Source of the DNA: Aliiroseovarius sediminis
GTDB lineage: Bacteria > Pseudomonadota > Alphaproteobacteria > Rhodobacterales > Rhodobacteraceae
Length of the DNA: 64,000 nucleotides
NCBI RefSeq assembly: GCF_022678485.1
Contig: NZ_JALBYP010000038.1
Coordinates: 124,001-188,000 of the forward strand
Reading direction: 5' to 3'
The notes beneath the pieces were generated by a model. That model saw only the letters and a list, made by a program, of their open reading frames with translations. It was not told the DNA's origin and searched no databases. Of the stretch, positions 7,376-17,478 are shown in pieces (positions within the stretch are counted from its first letter, which is position 1; every line of letters starts with the position of its first letter). The position numbers and the translations under genes are program-made.

Positions 7376-10066
7376 TCACTCGTCCTTGCTGTCCAGATTG
7401 TCAGTTATTCGGACTGTGGCCCATCGGTTTAGCCAAGCAAGGCCAGCCAATGAAAAGCCTAAGAACAACAAGGAAAACACGCGGATAAGGCCGCCAAGAC
7501 CGCGAATGTCCACGAGGAAAACCTTTGCGACCGCAAGCCCGATGAACAGCAGCCCAGCCTTTCGCAGGTAAGCATTCGGACGCGCAAGCGATTGGTAGAA
7601 CAGGCCTATACCCATCGCCAAAAGGACGACCGTGTAGCTGTATAGCTCCGGTTGTTCGATGCCAGGAAGCTCCAGCCCTTCGGCCCCGCGCCAGAAGTGA
7701 CGGATCGTCAAACCAAGCCACAACGCTGCAAGTCCCAAGGCGACGCCTGCCGCGCCAATCCGCAGCGGTTTCGGGAGGGCGGAAAGCCACCACGCGCCAA
7801 ACCCCAGCAGGCCCGCTGGCAATAGATAGCCGGGTATCAAGGTGTTAAGCAGGCGTGGCCCTATAACAAGTGTGTCAAAGTAATTGAGAAGCGGATTTAG
7901 CATCGAGACAACAAGGATAAGTTGGATCGCAGCCATCATCAGAAATACCGCTCCCAAGCTAAGTCGGATCATGGCAAGCTTTCCACCGATCTCAATTCTG
8001 CGAAGCTGCGCCAGTCCGAGGGCCATCCAAACCGTGGCCCCTATGCCAAGGGCCCAATGGCTCATCAAGGCGTCTTCGCCACCCCAACTGACGATCGCGC
8101 GGAACAGCAGCACCGAAATCAATATACCTGTCGAGGAAAAGACGGCACTTTCCAGCAGTATTTCGGATCTCGGGCGCTTTGCAGCCCTGACCAAAACATA
8201 GGACACCGCAAATGCTGCGACTGCACCTGCATGTGACATCAACATTTCCAACAGCGGCGCATCTTTTGCCCATTCGATACCGGGATCGATGACCAACCGA
8301 TAGCCTACAGTCGTGACGCCCGCCAAAATATACAGGCCCATCAGCGGCATTTTGAATTTCCGGTCAAGCCAAGCGGCGGCCACGATGGTCAAAGCAATCG
8401 CGATGGTGAGCGCGGCAGAGCTAAACAAAATCACGACGCCAAACGCGACACAGGCAAGGGCGGAAAGAACCGCGACCGACGTACGCTCTCGTTGCTCCGG
8501 GCCATCGATGCGCGCAAAACGCTCGGCCATTGCGACCATTACGGCAGCTATGACCATGGCATGCAGCGCCCAGACATAACCACCAAGGGTCTGGGCCGGA
8601 TTCCAGGTCACTTCTATCGCAACTGCGACCGCCGGTGCGATGAGCGCGGCGCCTACGGCCAAATACAACTGGCTGGCGCCACCGCGCAGCGACCGCCAAG
8701 CGGCCGCAATCGACAGCACAATACCAATCCCCACCGCAATGCTTGCTATCAACGGCATGTCAACCTCGGGTGCCAAGGCAGCGTGTTCGTACATCGCCCA
8801 CAGCCGCGCGCCGCTTGCGAAAACAACAACCAGTGAAAACCCAGGAAAGACAGTGAGATCCACCAATGCCGGCGCGTTTCGCGCCCACACAAGCAAAGCC
8901 AGAACCAATATCGACAGCGTGATTACAGAAGCCCAGAATAGATCGGCACGGCTCGTAGGTATCGCGCCCAGCAAGATCAGACCGCTGGCCGCGATCACGG
9001 CTGCACCCGCCAGACGGGTTGGAAATTCTGGCCATGGGTCATCTTTGCGGCGCGCAAAGACTGCTATGCTCAGCAGTGTTCCCGAATGATCGGGCACCAG
9101 CTTGCGGACGGGAACTGCAATCGCAGCCAGCACCAAGGCAACGCAGTAAATCAAGAAATAGATTTTCACACTTTCGCCTGAGCCGATCATCAACAACGTG
9201 CCAGCGCCAAATCCCGTGGCCAGTGAAATCACAGACACCCACGCCCATCGCCGCAAGGTGTCAATCGCTAGACCTGTCACCGTGATGATCGCGAAATACA
9301 TCAGTAGCAACGATGGATCGTCTGACGATCCACCGATAATAAACGGAGCGACCATCGCGCCGATAATGCCGACAGCCGCAAGAAGAGGTCCATAGAACCA
9401 GCCAAGGACCAAGGCTAGAGCGCCGACAAAGGCCATACCGACAAGTGCTACTTCCGGACCGATGAAGCCGTACAACAAGTGCGCCGCTAGCACTGCGCCG
9501 AATAACGTGACGATACCTGCACCCGAGAAGGTCGAAGGTAAGTAGGCGGTCGTGCTGTCCTCGCCGTCTCCGAAACGACGGCGAATATACTCACCGGCCA
9601 AGATCAAAGCCACACCAAAGGCGAAGGACGCCATTACGCGAACCGATGGCGGGAACAACCCTTGCTCCATCCCGTAGATGACCAGAAAAATGCCAGCCAA
9701 ACCGAGAGATACCGCAGAAACCGCATAAAACCAGTTCTGCATCAGCCAAGAAACCAGTGCCGTGAACTTTTGGCGGGTCAGAACAACCGCTTTTGGTGGG
9801 CCTTTGGATGCCGCCACCATTGCGGGCGCTTTGGCCTTGGCAACTTCTGGCTGGGGAGAAACCCAAGGACCGTCCGATATGGGCTTTTCTGATTTACTTG
9901 GCTGAGGCAAAGGGCTCGGCTCAGGTAATGGGCTTGCCAAGGTTTGCGCCTCAAGTGCGGCGACACGTTTCTTAAGCCCGGCGTTTGAAATCAGAAGATA
10001 GATAACCGCAATCGGGATTGCAGCGAAAAAAATTGCAGCCATTGCGAGGAGAGATTCCAATGTCAT
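7376..10066 (-). CDS. DUF2339 polytopic membrane protein
   Basis: This is a protein of about 896 residues made almost wholly of hydrophobic segments (over 20 predicted membrane helices). It has one N-terminal helix, then a short coiled stretch (LKKRVAALEAQ), then a Pro/Ser/Lys-rich linker of about 60 residues before the main membrane part. This layout is that of DUF2339 proteins. The start is chosen at 10066 (MTLESLLAM) because the longer frame to 10144 adds a non-conserved-looking polar tail; the ribosome binding site is weak (GGA). The function is unknown. It stands alone, convergent with the zntA operon. Confidence 0.85.
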   Translation of the reverse strand: MTLESLLAMAAIFFAAIPIAVIYLLISNAGLKKRVAALEAQTLASPLPEPSPLPQPSKSEKPISDGPWVSPQPEVAKAKAPAMVAASKGPPKAVVLTRQKFTALVSWLMQNWFYAVSAVSLGLAGIFLVIYGMEQGLFPPSVRVMASFAFGVALILAGEYIRRRFGDGEDSTTAYLPSTFSGAGIVTLFGAVLAAHLLYGFIGPEVALVGMAFVGALALVLGWFYGPLLAAVGIIGAMVAPFIIGGSSDDPSLLLMYFAIITVTGLAIDTLRRWAWVSVISLATGFGAGTLLMIGSGESVKIYFLIYCVALVLAAIAVPVRKLVPDHSGTLLSIAVFARRKDDPWPEFPTRLAGAAVIAASGLILLGAIPTSRADLFWASVITLSILVLALLVWARNAPALVDLTVFPGFSLVVVFASGARLWAMYEHAALAPEVDMPLIASIAVGIGIVLSIAAAWRSLRGGASQLYLAVGAALIAPAVAVAIEVTWNPAQTLGGYVWALHAMVIAAVMVAMAERFARIDGPEQRERTSVAVLSALACVAFGVVILFSSAALTIAIALTIVAAAWLDRKFKMPLMGLYILAGVTTVGYRLVIDPGIEWAKDAPLLEMLMSHAGAVAAFAVSYVLVRAAKRPRSEILLESAVFSSTGILISVLLFRAIVSWGGEDALMSHWALGIGATVWMALGLAQLRRIEIGGKLAMIRLSLGAVFLMMAAIQLILVVSMLNPLLNYFDTLVIGPRLLNTLIPGYLLPAGLLGFGAWWLSALPKPLRIGAAGVALGLAALWLGLTIRHFWRGAEGLELPGIEQPELYSYTVVLLAMGIGLFYQSLARPNAYLRKAGLLFIGLAVAKVFLVDIRGLGGLIRVFSLLFLGFSLAGLAWLNRWATVRITDNLDSKDE

Positions 10067-10144
10067 GATCCAACGATTGATTAATGCGGTAGTATGATCA
10101 GATAACCGATTTTCTTTAAAACGATGCGCAAAGCTAGATTGCAA

Positions 10145-11170
10145 ATTTTCGCAACATTGCTTTGTTCAGCCCATTGGTACAAGACTCGAAAAGCTAAAGA
10201 CGAAACGACCGCGCCAAATCAGCAGTATTCTGAGGCTGACGCCTAACAGCGGACATTGCTTGCACAACATTGAATGGCAGCAAAAGTGAACGTTTTATGA
10301 TGCGGTTAGCGGCGGAGCGCTGGACATTGACGCGACCACGACCCGCAACGAACGTTACAGACCTCACGCAGCACAACCAAAGAAAAGGAACACAAGAGAC
10401 GCACGACAATTGAGATGATAGAGCAATGTCACCCCGCCAACCAAGACACCCCGTCGAATGTCAGGGACACGTCGTTGTCCGCGAAGCGGTTTGGGACTTG
10501 GTCAGCGGAAACCATCAGGGCCAGCAGCCGTGTGCGCTGCGCAAACAGGCCGGACACACGACTGCATCTGACAGGCGCTCATATCAGCTCAAAAAATGTC
10601 TTGCTATGCAGGAGCCATCCACACAGGTCATTCGCGGTTTGGCCACAAACATCCGGCTCGCCGTGATCAGGTCAGTCTACGACGCAAAGGTCAATTTCGT
10701 CTGACGTCTTACAAGGATTGTGGAACGTCACGAACCTTTGACTCAATCGGCATCCAAAACCTCAAGAAATGCGTAAATCGCGTCATTCAATTCTGACCCA
10801 AACGTCAAGCATTTCTGACCTAAAATGAAAAGGGGCCCTTCGTCGAAACCGCAGCGAAGGTGTCGAACGAGCCCGCAGCAAGAAAATGCCGCACCACAGT
10901 GGAATTCTAATTTGCAGCGCGGCGAATAGTGCAGCCATTCGTGCAAGCCGCAGCATGAATGAAACGGCGAGTTCACCGGTCCCGGGACTTTTCAGGCACA
11001 CGCGCGCGAAGCCGATGCAAGTGCAGAAAGCAAAAAATTCTCATTAACAACTGCGACAACAGATGTTGGCTGCCGCAGCAATTTAACCAGACCAGTCGCC
11101 TAGAGCTGCCGCCGATGTATCGTTTTCGAGCCGACCCTTCGCTTCATTTTGGTAGAGTTAACAGGACGCG
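10145..11170. other. 1-kb intergenic region without a supported gene
   Basis: No frame here has a recognisable product; frames at 10415-10666, 10426-10704 and 10959-11501 look like chance or antisense reading. The stretch 10840-10985 contains words such as gcagcgaagg, cccgcagc and cattcgtgcaagccgcagc. Similar words recur in other gene-free stretches of this window (about 28640, 36340, 39390, 44430), suggesting a dispersed degenerate repeat. Confidence 0.4.
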
Positions 11171-12295
11171 TCATCCCGACAGACTCATCGAGCGGCGGAA
11201 CAGCGCGAGGCTGGCCACGAAGAACCCACTGCCGAGCGCGGCCATCAGAGACAATTCAAACCAGACGGAACCTAGCCCTGCACCCCGGAACACAACGGCC
11301 TTGGCGAAAGCCAGAAAGTGCCGGGACGGCAAAATTGTGGTTAACCGTTGCACGATATCTGGCTGGCTTTCTATCGCGCCCATGCCGCCTGACAGCATGA
11401 TGATCGGGATGATCACCATAATCACAAGAAGCGCAAATTGCGCCATGCTGCGCGCCATCGTGCCAAGAAACATCCCGATGGCGGCGGCGGCGGCGAGGTA
11501 GATTGCTGTTCCCGCCAACAGCAGCGGCACCGATCCCGCGACCGGCACCTGCAACACCTGTTGCACGACGAAAAGCAGCGACAGCGTGAAGGCTGCAAGA
11601 ACAACGACGACATTGGCCAGCACCTTGGACAGCGCGATTTCGAACGGTGTCAGCGGCATCACCATCAGGTGTTCAATCGTGCCTTGTTCGCGTTCGCACA
11701 ACATCGCGGCCCCTGTCAGCGCAATCGTCAGCAACGAAAGTTGATTGAGCAGGGACGATACCGCTTTGAACCAGACGGGGTTGCCGTTGGGGTTGAAGGC
11801 GCGGCGGAGTTCCAGCCGCAATGCGGCCTCGGGCGCGTCGGGGCTTCCAGAAAGAAAGGCGCGGGTTTCTGAGACGAGGATATTGGCAATGTAATCGGTG
11901 CCAAGCTGCGCTTGGCTGACGGCCGTCGCATCGACCTCTAACTGGGCGGCTGGCATCAGGCCTGCGATCACATCCGCCTCAAATCCAGGCGGAAAACTGA
12001 GGACGAACATGATCTGCCCCGCGTCCATTTCCGGCGTAACCTGATCAGGGGTTATCATCACCGGCGGCTGAAACCACGGTGGGCCAAGCGCATCAGAGAG
12101 TTGTCGGGTCAACGCAGAACTATCCTCGTCAAGAATGGCGATGGCGGCGTTATAGACCGTGTCTCCGGCGCCGCTGGCCTCAAGCAAGACAGCGACGACG
12201 AAGGACCACAGGATAAGGATCACCATCACAGGATCGCCCAGAACGCTTTTTAGCTCCTTGCCCGCAAGCCAGAAGATGTTTGTCAGTTGTCGCAT
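11171..12295 (-). CDS. yhhJ: ABC transporter permease (YhhJ type)
   Basis: This is a 374-residue ABC-2 type permease. One N-terminal helix is followed by a large periplasmic loop (about residues 45-175, with DEDSSALTRQLSDAL and the SFPPGFEADV segment), then five C-terminal helices including the EREQGTIEHLMVMPLTP motif of ABC-2 proteins. The ATG at 12295 has GGAGAAG upstream and sits 2 bp after the stop of the rbbA-like gene. Gene order HlyD-like, double ATPase, permease matches the E. coli yhiI-rbbA-yhhJ cluster. It probably works with the fused permease half of the RbbA-like protein. The substrate is unknown. Confidence 0.9.
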   Translation of the reverse strand: MRQLTNIFWLAGKELKSVLGDPVMVILILWSFVVAVLLEASGAGDTVYNAAIAILDEDSSALTRQLSDALGPPWFQPPVMITPDQVTPEMDAGQIMFVLSFPPGFEADVIAGLMPAAQLEVDATAVSQAQLGTDYIANILVSETRAFLSGSPDAPEAALRLELRRAFNPNGNPVWFKAVSSLLNQLSLLTIALTGAAMLCEREQGTIEHLMVMPLTPFEIALSKVLANVVVVLAAFTLSLLFVVQQVLQVPVAGSVPLLLAGTAIYLAAAAAIGMFLGTMARSMAQFALLVIMVIIPIIMLSGGMGAIESQPDIVQRLTTILPSRHFLAFAKAVVFRGAGLGSVWFELSLMAALGSGFFVASLALFRRSMSLSG

Positions 12296-12297
12296 GA

Positions 12298-15078
12298 TCA
12301 CTTCTCCTGCTTGCGCAGGGCCAGAACGGCCAGCAAGGTCAGGCCCGGCCCGAAGGCGGCCAGACGCAGCAGATGACCCGACAGTTCGAAAATGCCAAGC
12401 CCCTTGGTGAAAGTGCCAACGCTGATGCCCATGTACCAAGTGGTGGGCCAGAACGTGCCCATAATCCGCGCCGCACCTTCCAGCGAAGATACGGGCGTGA
12501 TCATGCCGGAAAACTGCAGCGTCGGCATGACGGATAGGATCGCGGCTGCGAATACGGCCGTCACCTGCGTGCGTGTCATCATCGACACGACAAGGCCGTA
12601 ACCTGTTGCCGCCACCGCATAAAGCAGCGCGCCCAACACCAGCGCCGCCGGATCACCCTTGAGCGGCACACCCAGCACCGTCACCACCAGCGCCGTCAGG
12701 ATCACGAAATTAAGCAGCGTGATGCCGATATAGACCAGTTGCTTGCCGATCAGGAATTCGGCACGGCTGGTCGGGGTCACATAGAAATTGGTGATCGTGC
12801 CGATCTCTTTCTCGCGCGCCACGCTGACCGCCATCAGGATCGCCGGGAACAGCAGCAGCAACAGCGGCGGGATCGAGGGGCCAATCGCAGGTAGGCTTTC
12901 CATCGCCGGGTTATAGTGGAAGCGCGGTATCAACTGTGTCGGCGGTGGTGCATCCGGCGCGCTGGGTGTGACCAGATCGGCCAGTGCCAATGCCGATTGC
13001 GCACCCGTTGACAGCAAATGCGCATGGGCGCTTTTGACATAGCTTTCGATCGTGCCTGCGCGATTTGTATCAGACCCATCGATCAGCCCGGCGATTTCCG
13101 GGTGTTCCCCGCGGCGAACAGCTTTGCCAAATCCCGGCGGTATCTGGATGGCCAATGCCAGTTCGCCGCTTTCCATTCGACTTTTCAACGCCTCGGAGTC
13201 GGCAATGGGCGCGCGCTGAAAGAACCAGTTGGAATCCTCGAACCCAGACAGGTACGCGCGGCTTTCGGGACTTCGGTCCAGATCAAAAGCCGCAAACGGA
13301 ATGTTGCGGACTTCCTGCGAAATGCCGAACGACATGATAAGCAGCAACAAGGCACTGCCAATGAAGGAAAACACCAACCGCACGGGATCGCGCCGCACCT
13401 GCATCGCCTCGCGGGCGGTGAAGGCGAGCAGTCGCTGCAAGCTGAACCGAGATGCGGGTTTTGCATGCTTCTGGCCACGACCGGCGGTCAACAGCCCCTC
13501 ATCCACCGGCGCCTCGGGCGGCTCGGCGTCTATCATGTAGGCTATGAACGCGTCTTCCAGCGTCTCGACACCACGTTTTGCTATCAGCACTTTAGGGGCA
13601 TCTGACACCAGAACCTTCCCGGCATGCATCAGCGAGATGCGATCGCAGCGCATGCCTTCGTCCATGAAATGGGTCGAGATGAAGATCGTCACCCCATCGC
13701 GGTGAGCCAGTTCCAGAAGCATGTCCCAGAACGCATCGCGTGCCTGCGGATCGACACCGGATGTTGGCTCGTCCAGGATCAGGATGTCAGGCGCATGGAT
13801 CACCGCCACCGCCAATGACAGGCGCTGGCGCACCCCCAACGGCAGTGATGCGGCGCCCTGATCAAGATAGGGTTCAAGCCCGAAACGCGGGACAAGCTCG
13901 GCCATCCTTTTGGTAGTCAAATCGCTGCCCAAGTGGAACAGCCGCGCATGTAGCAAAAGGTTCTCGCGCACCGTCAGCTCGCCGTAAAGTGAGAAGGACT
14001 GCGACATAAAGCCGACCCTACGGCGCGCATCGAGATTCTGCGCATCCACGGGTTTGCCGAAAATCCATGCCTCGCCTTCGGTGGCCGGCGTGAGTCCGGT
14101 CAGCATCTTCATCGTGGTGGTTTTGCCGCAGCCGTTGGAGCCGAGAAAACCGAAAATCTCGCCACGCGCGATCTCGAAGCTGACCGCGTCCACGGCGGTA
14201 AAATCGTCAAAGCGTTTAGTCAGATTTTTGGCGCGGATGGCGGGTGGCCCCGGCTCGGCTTCGATATCGGTGTCGGTGCCCGGCACAGGTTTTGGGCGCA
14301 AGACTTCATGACTTGTGCTGGCGCCCAACAGCGCCACGTAAGCGGCCTCGACGGTTACGGTTCCTGTTCGCTCCATAAGATCGGCGGGGCTGCCCTCGGC
14401 CAGAATCTGTCCCGCATCCATCGCCACCAGATGGCCAAAGCGCGCAGCCTCTTCCATATAGGCGGTGGATACCAGAACGCTCATGTAGGGACGATCTGCG
14501 CGGATCGTGTCGATCAAATCCCAGAACTGGCGGCGTGACAGTGGATCGACCCCTGTTGTCGGTTCGTCCAGCAACAGGAAATCGGGGTCATGGATCAGCG
14601 CGGCACACAGCCCCAGCTTTTGCTTCATGCCGCCCGATAACTTGCCCGCAGGACGGTCCATGAACGACGCAAGGCCGGTGGCGCGGGTCAGGCGGGAAAT
14701 TCTTGACGCCCGGTCGACCTTTCCCAGCGCGAACAGCTTGCCGAAGAAGTCCAAGTTCTCTTGAAGGCTGAGGTCGTGATAGAGATTGCGCCCCAATCCC
14801 TGCGGCATGAAGGCGATCCGCCGCCCGACATCTGCTCGGTGTCCGGCGCTGGTCATGTCGCCGCCAAGCGTCTCGACATGGCCGGTCTGTAATCTCTTTG
14901 CCCCGGCAATCAGCCCCATCAGAGTGGACTTGCCAACTCCGTCCGGCCCAATCAGCCCAATCATTTGCCCGGCGGGTAAGTTCAGCGTCACATCGCGCAG
15001 CGCCTGCACCTTGCCGTAGTCGTGGCTTATCCCGTCCAGTCGTGCAGCCAGCGGAATGGGACTGTCGGCGGCATTCAT
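12298..15078 (-). CDS. rbbA: Double-ATPase/permease fusion of the RbbA type
   Basis: This is a 926-residue fusion of two ABC ATPase domains and an ABC-2 membrane domain, close to the 911 residues of E. coli RbbA. The first ATPase has GPDGVGKST, signature LSGGMKQKLGL and Walker B LLLDEPTTGVDP. The second has GSNGCGKTT, a degenerate signature LPLGVRQRLSL and Walker B LILDEPTSGVDP. The C-terminal third has one helix, a periplasmic loop and five helices. The start overlaps the upstream stop by ATGA. RbbA was described in E. coli as ribosome-associated, but the genetic context (HlyD-like adaptor, second permease, TetR) reads as an export pump. Both statements are family knowledge; the substrate is not known. 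Confidence 0.9.
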   Translation of the reverse strand: MNAADSPIPLAARLDGISHDYGKVQALRDVTLNLPAGQMIGLIGPDGVGKSTLMGLIAGAKRLQTGHVETLGGDMTSAGHRADVGRRIAFMPQGLGRNLYHDLSLQENLDFFGKLFALGKVDRASRISRLTRATGLASFMDRPAGKLSGGMKQKLGLCAALIHDPDFLLLDEPTTGVDPLSRRQFWDLIDTIRADRPYMSVLVSTAYMEEAARFGHLVAMDAGQILAEGSPADLMERTGTVTVEAAYVALLGASTSHEVLRPKPVPGTDTDIEAEPGPPAIRAKNLTKRFDDFTAVDAVSFEIARGEIFGFLGSNGCGKTTTMKMLTGLTPATEGEAWIFGKPVDAQNLDARRRVGFMSQSFSLYGELTVRENLLLHARLFHLGSDLTTKRMAELVPRFGLEPYLDQGAASLPLGVRQRLSLAVAVIHAPDILILDEPTSGVDPQARDAFWDMLLELAHRDGVTIFISTHFMDEGMRCDRISLMHAGKVLVSDAPKVLIAKRGVETLEDAFIAYMIDAEPPEAPVDEGLLTAGRGQKHAKPASRFSLQRLLAFTAREAMQVRRDPVRLVFSFIGSALLLLIMSFGISQEVRNIPFAAFDLDRSPESRAYLSGFEDSNWFFQRAPIADSEALKSRMESGELALAIQIPPGFGKAVRRGEHPEIAGLIDGSDTNRAGTIESYVKSAHAHLLSTGAQSALALADLVTPSAPDAPPPTQLIPRFHYNPAMESLPAIGPSIPPLLLLLFPAILMAVSVAREKEIGTITNFYVTPTSRAEFLIGKQLVYIGITLLNFVILTALVVTVLGVPLKGDPAALVLGALLYAVAATGYGLVVSMMTRTQVTAVFAAAILSVMPTLQFSGMITPVSSLEGAARIMGTFWPTTWYMGISVGTFTKGLGIFELSGHLLRLAAFGPGLTLLAVLALRKQEK

Positions 15079-16118
15079 TGGTCAGTGCCGGAAGCCGCCT
15101 TGCTCGGCGGCGCAGGCAAGGAGGAAGCGAGAGGAGGCGTCAGACCCTCGGGCCAGTCGGGAACGCTGCCGTCCGACCCTGCCAGCCGCACCCAAGCCAC
15201 GCCGCGCACACCGGTCTTGACCTGAGCGAGCCGCTCTACGACCAGCTCCTGCGGAATACGCACACGGACGCGGAACATCAGGCTTTCACGTTCCTCGACG
15301 GTTTCCACCTGTTTGGGCGTAAATTGCGCCTGCGGTGCTACGAAGCTTACGACAGCGGGCACTGCGACGTCGGCCATCACATCGACAACGATGCGCGCAT
15401 CGTCGCCCAATTGCACCCTTGGGGCGGCGCTGGCGGGCAGGAAGAACTCCATATAGACATCGCCAAGGCTGACCAGTGTCAGCACCTTGCCACCACCGCC
15501 GAGTACTTCGCCTGGCTGCGCGAGACGGTAAAGGACACGACCTGCTTGCGATGCATGAAGGGTGCTGTCGGTAATTCGTGCCTGGATCTCGCGCAGGGCC
15601 GCCGTTTCGGCGTCGACAGCGCGTTGCTTTGCCACAACCCCGGCCTTGGCGGCCGCAAGACCCGCCGCGTCAAGTTGCGCTTGAGTGCGGCGAATATCCA
15701 GTTCCTCGTCGCTGACGATGCCGCGCTCGTTCAGCGTTCCGGCGCGCGTCAGTTCGCTTTGCGACAACGCTAGCTTGGCATCGGCTTGGGTCACACTGGT
15801 CTGCGCCACAGTGACTGCCGCCGCGGCGCTGGCGACGGCCGCTTCGGCTCGCATCTGTTGTGCCTCAAGCTCTGTCGTATCCATCACTGCCAGCACATCA
15901 CCGGGCTGCACCAGATCGCCCTCGCGGACTGTAATGTCGGCAACTCGACCAGCCAGACGCGTGGAGATATCGACCAGATCCGCCTCGATCCGGCCATTGC
16001 CACGGGCAAAACCGTCGGGCGGCAGATCGCTGGGTGCCAACAAGACCTTCCAGGCGGCGTAGCCCAGAAAAGCAGCCAGCACCGCCAATACCAGGATGAT
16101 GGACAGATTTCGTGACAT
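15075..16118 (-). CDS. yhiI: HlyD-family periplasmic adaptor (YhiI type)
   Basis: This is a 347-residue membrane fusion protein. It has one N-terminal membrane anchor (residues 7-26), a lipoyl half-motif (GRVADITVREGDLVQPGDVLA), and a long coiled coil rich in Ala/Gln (about 85-180). The second lipoyl half and a beta barrel follow (AGRVLYRLAQPGEVLGGGGKV). It would link the inner-membrane ABC parts to an outer-membrane factor, none of which is encoded nearby. AAAGGAG is upstream of the ATG, and the stop overlaps the rbbA start by four bases. Confidence 0.9.
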   Translation of the reverse strand: MSRNLSIILVLAVLAAFLGYAAWKVLLAPSDLPPDGFARGNGRIEADLVDISTRLAGRVADITVREGDLVQPGDVLAVMDTTELEAQQMRAEAAVASAAAAVTVAQTSVTQADAKLALSQSELTRAGTLNERGIVSDEELDIRRTQAQLDAAGLAAAKAGVVAKQRAVDAETAALREIQARITDSTLHASQAGRVLYRLAQPGEVLGGGGKVLTLVSLGDVYMEFFLPASAAPRVQLGDDARIVVDVMADVAVPAVVSFVAPQAQFTPKQVETVEERESLMFRVRVRIPQELVVERLAQVKTGVRGVAWVRLAGSDGSVPDWPEGLTPPLASSLPAPPSKAASGTDQ

Positions 16119-16142
16119 GAATGGGAAACTCCTTTTGCGGCG

Positions 16143-16766
16143 CTACTCGCCGTTCTCTGCAGAGGCGATGCCACGTTGATAGATGGCAAACACGCGCGGC
16201 GCATCGGCGCGCATCTTTTCCATATCGCCTGACATCAGGGACTGCATGACCAGCCCTTGAATGGTGCCGATGAACAACGTGGCGGCGGCCTGACTGTCCA
16301 AATCTTCGGCCAGTTCACCGCGCGCTTTTCCGGCTTCGATGTGGCGGTTCAAACGCGCCCCGTATTGCTTCATCATCTCGCGCGCGAGCCGTTTTGCCGG
16401 GGTTTGCTTCATGCCCTGAAGCTCGCCAAACAACATCCGTGGTGCGCCGGGGTGTTCGGACACGAAGGCGACATGGGCCAGAAACATGGCCTGCATCGCG
16501 TCCAGCGGTGTGTCGAGCCCCTCGGCGGCCTTGTCGATCCTTGCGATCAGACGCTTGGCCACCCACTGCATGACCGCCTGCCAGATCGCCTCTTTGTTGG
16601 GAAAGTGGCGAAACAGCGCCCCTTGCGTCAGATGCATGTGCTTGGCAATCGCAGCCGTGGTGATGTCGCCGGGGTTGGTCGAGGCCGCAAGTTCGATCAC
16701 CGCCTCGACGGTGACATTGCGGCGTTCCTCGGCGGGAAGGTTTTTTTGTCGGGTGCGTGTTGTCAT
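16143..16766 (-). CDS. TetR-family regulator of the export operon
   Basis: This is a 207-residue TetR/AcrR regulator. The N-terminal helix-turn-helix reads ITTAAIAKHMHLTQGALFRHFPNKEAIWQAV, a standard TetR_N pattern shown here in part: TQGALFRHFPNKEAIW. The C-terminal ligand domain resembles that of TetR proteins linked to HlyD pumps. The start at 16766 (MTTRTRQK) overlaps the stop of the upstream small ORF as ATGA. It lies first-but-one in the operon and 24 bp ahead of the HlyD gene, so it probably represses its own operon. The inducer is unknown. Confidence 0.88.
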   Translation of the reverse strand: MTTRTRQKNLPAEERRNVTVEAVIELAASTNPGDITTAAIAKHMHLTQGALFRHFPNKEAIWQAVMQWVAKRLIARIDKAAEGLDTPLDAMQAMFLAHVAFVSEHPGAPRMLFGELQGMKQTPAKRLAREMMKQYGARLNRHIEAGKARGELAEDLDSQAAATLFIGTIQGLVMQSLMSGDMEKMRADAPRVFAIYQRGIASAENGE

Positions 16767-16954
16767 TGCAATGACTCTTGCCGCCAGACGGCACCTGCAC
16801 GCCAACCCACGGCCAGAACCATCGAGACACCACCGGCGATCCGCAGTTCCTTGCCCGGTGCGAAATCGCGCAGGAAAATCAGGACGAACCCGTAAAGCAT
16901 GAAGAGCGTAAGGAACACGAACTTCGTTACGATATTGGCTTTTCCAGCAGGCAT
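16763..16954 (-). CDS. 63-residue small membrane protein coupled to tetR
   Basis: A short frame (MPAGKANIVTKFVFLTLFML) encodes two hydrophobic segments, residues 10-28 and 38-52, separated by a charged turn. The ATG at 16954 has GAGGG upstream, and its TGA overlaps the tetR ATG, so the two are translationally coupled. I do not recognise a family. The tight overlap and clear membrane pattern support a real gene. It leads the export operon. Confidence 0.6.
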   Translation of the reverse strand: MPAGKANIVTKFVFLTLFMLYGFVLIFLRDFAPGKELRIAGGVSMVLAVGWRAGAVWRQESLQ

Positions 16955-17130
16955 GATGACCCTCGGCTTCTGATTGCGGATCAGAAATCCGCTGACGAAA
17001 TCAGTATGGCTTGAAAAAAGAAAGTAATCAATTACTATCTTTTTGCGACTCACCCACTGGCTTGGCATGGGTCGGCAATTGGGCCGCACAGGCAGAATTG
17101 GCCCTTTACACACGACGGGAGGAACGGAAA

Positions 17131-17478
17131 TTGGAAAAATCTGGCGTTCTGGTCGCAGTCTTAGTTGCCTTGATCCCTCTGTCCGCGATGTCAGGTGAAG
17201 CCCTGACACAGGAGCAGATTTCCCGTGAGATCATTGGCAAGGACATCACCGCCAAGCGGAAGGGGCTGAATGTGCGTCTGAAGTATCTGCCGGATGGAAA
17301 CGTGACGATGAAGGTAATGCTGATGTCGCAGTCGGGCACATGGGAATATGAAGGTGACGGCATCTGCATGACCATGACCAGCGGCCCGCGCAAAGGCAGG
17401 AATTGCATCACGTTCACACATCTTGGCGGAAGTAAATTCCTTAATTCCGAAGGTCTTACCATGACTGTTCAGAACTGA
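17131..17478 (+). CDS. small exported protein, TTG start
   Basis: The translation from the TTG at 17131 gives 115 residues. An N-terminal signal peptide (KSGVLVAVLVALIPLSAMSGEA) is expected to be cleaved near SGEA; written in short form, KSGVLVAVLVALIPL. The mature protein is about 90 residues with two Cys (EGDGICMTMTS and GRNCITF) that could form a disulphide. The TTG is preferred because GGGAGGAACGG precedes it at the right distance and because the signal peptide then starts directly at the N-terminus; longer in-frame starts would bury it. No named family was recognised. It is divergent from the tetR operon. Confidence 0.65.
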   Translation: MEKSGVLVAVLVALIPLSAMSGEALTQEQISREIIGKDITAKRKGLNVRLKYLPDGNVTMKVMLMSQSGTWEYEGDGICMTMTSGPRKGRNCITFTHLGGSKFLNSEGLTMTVQN

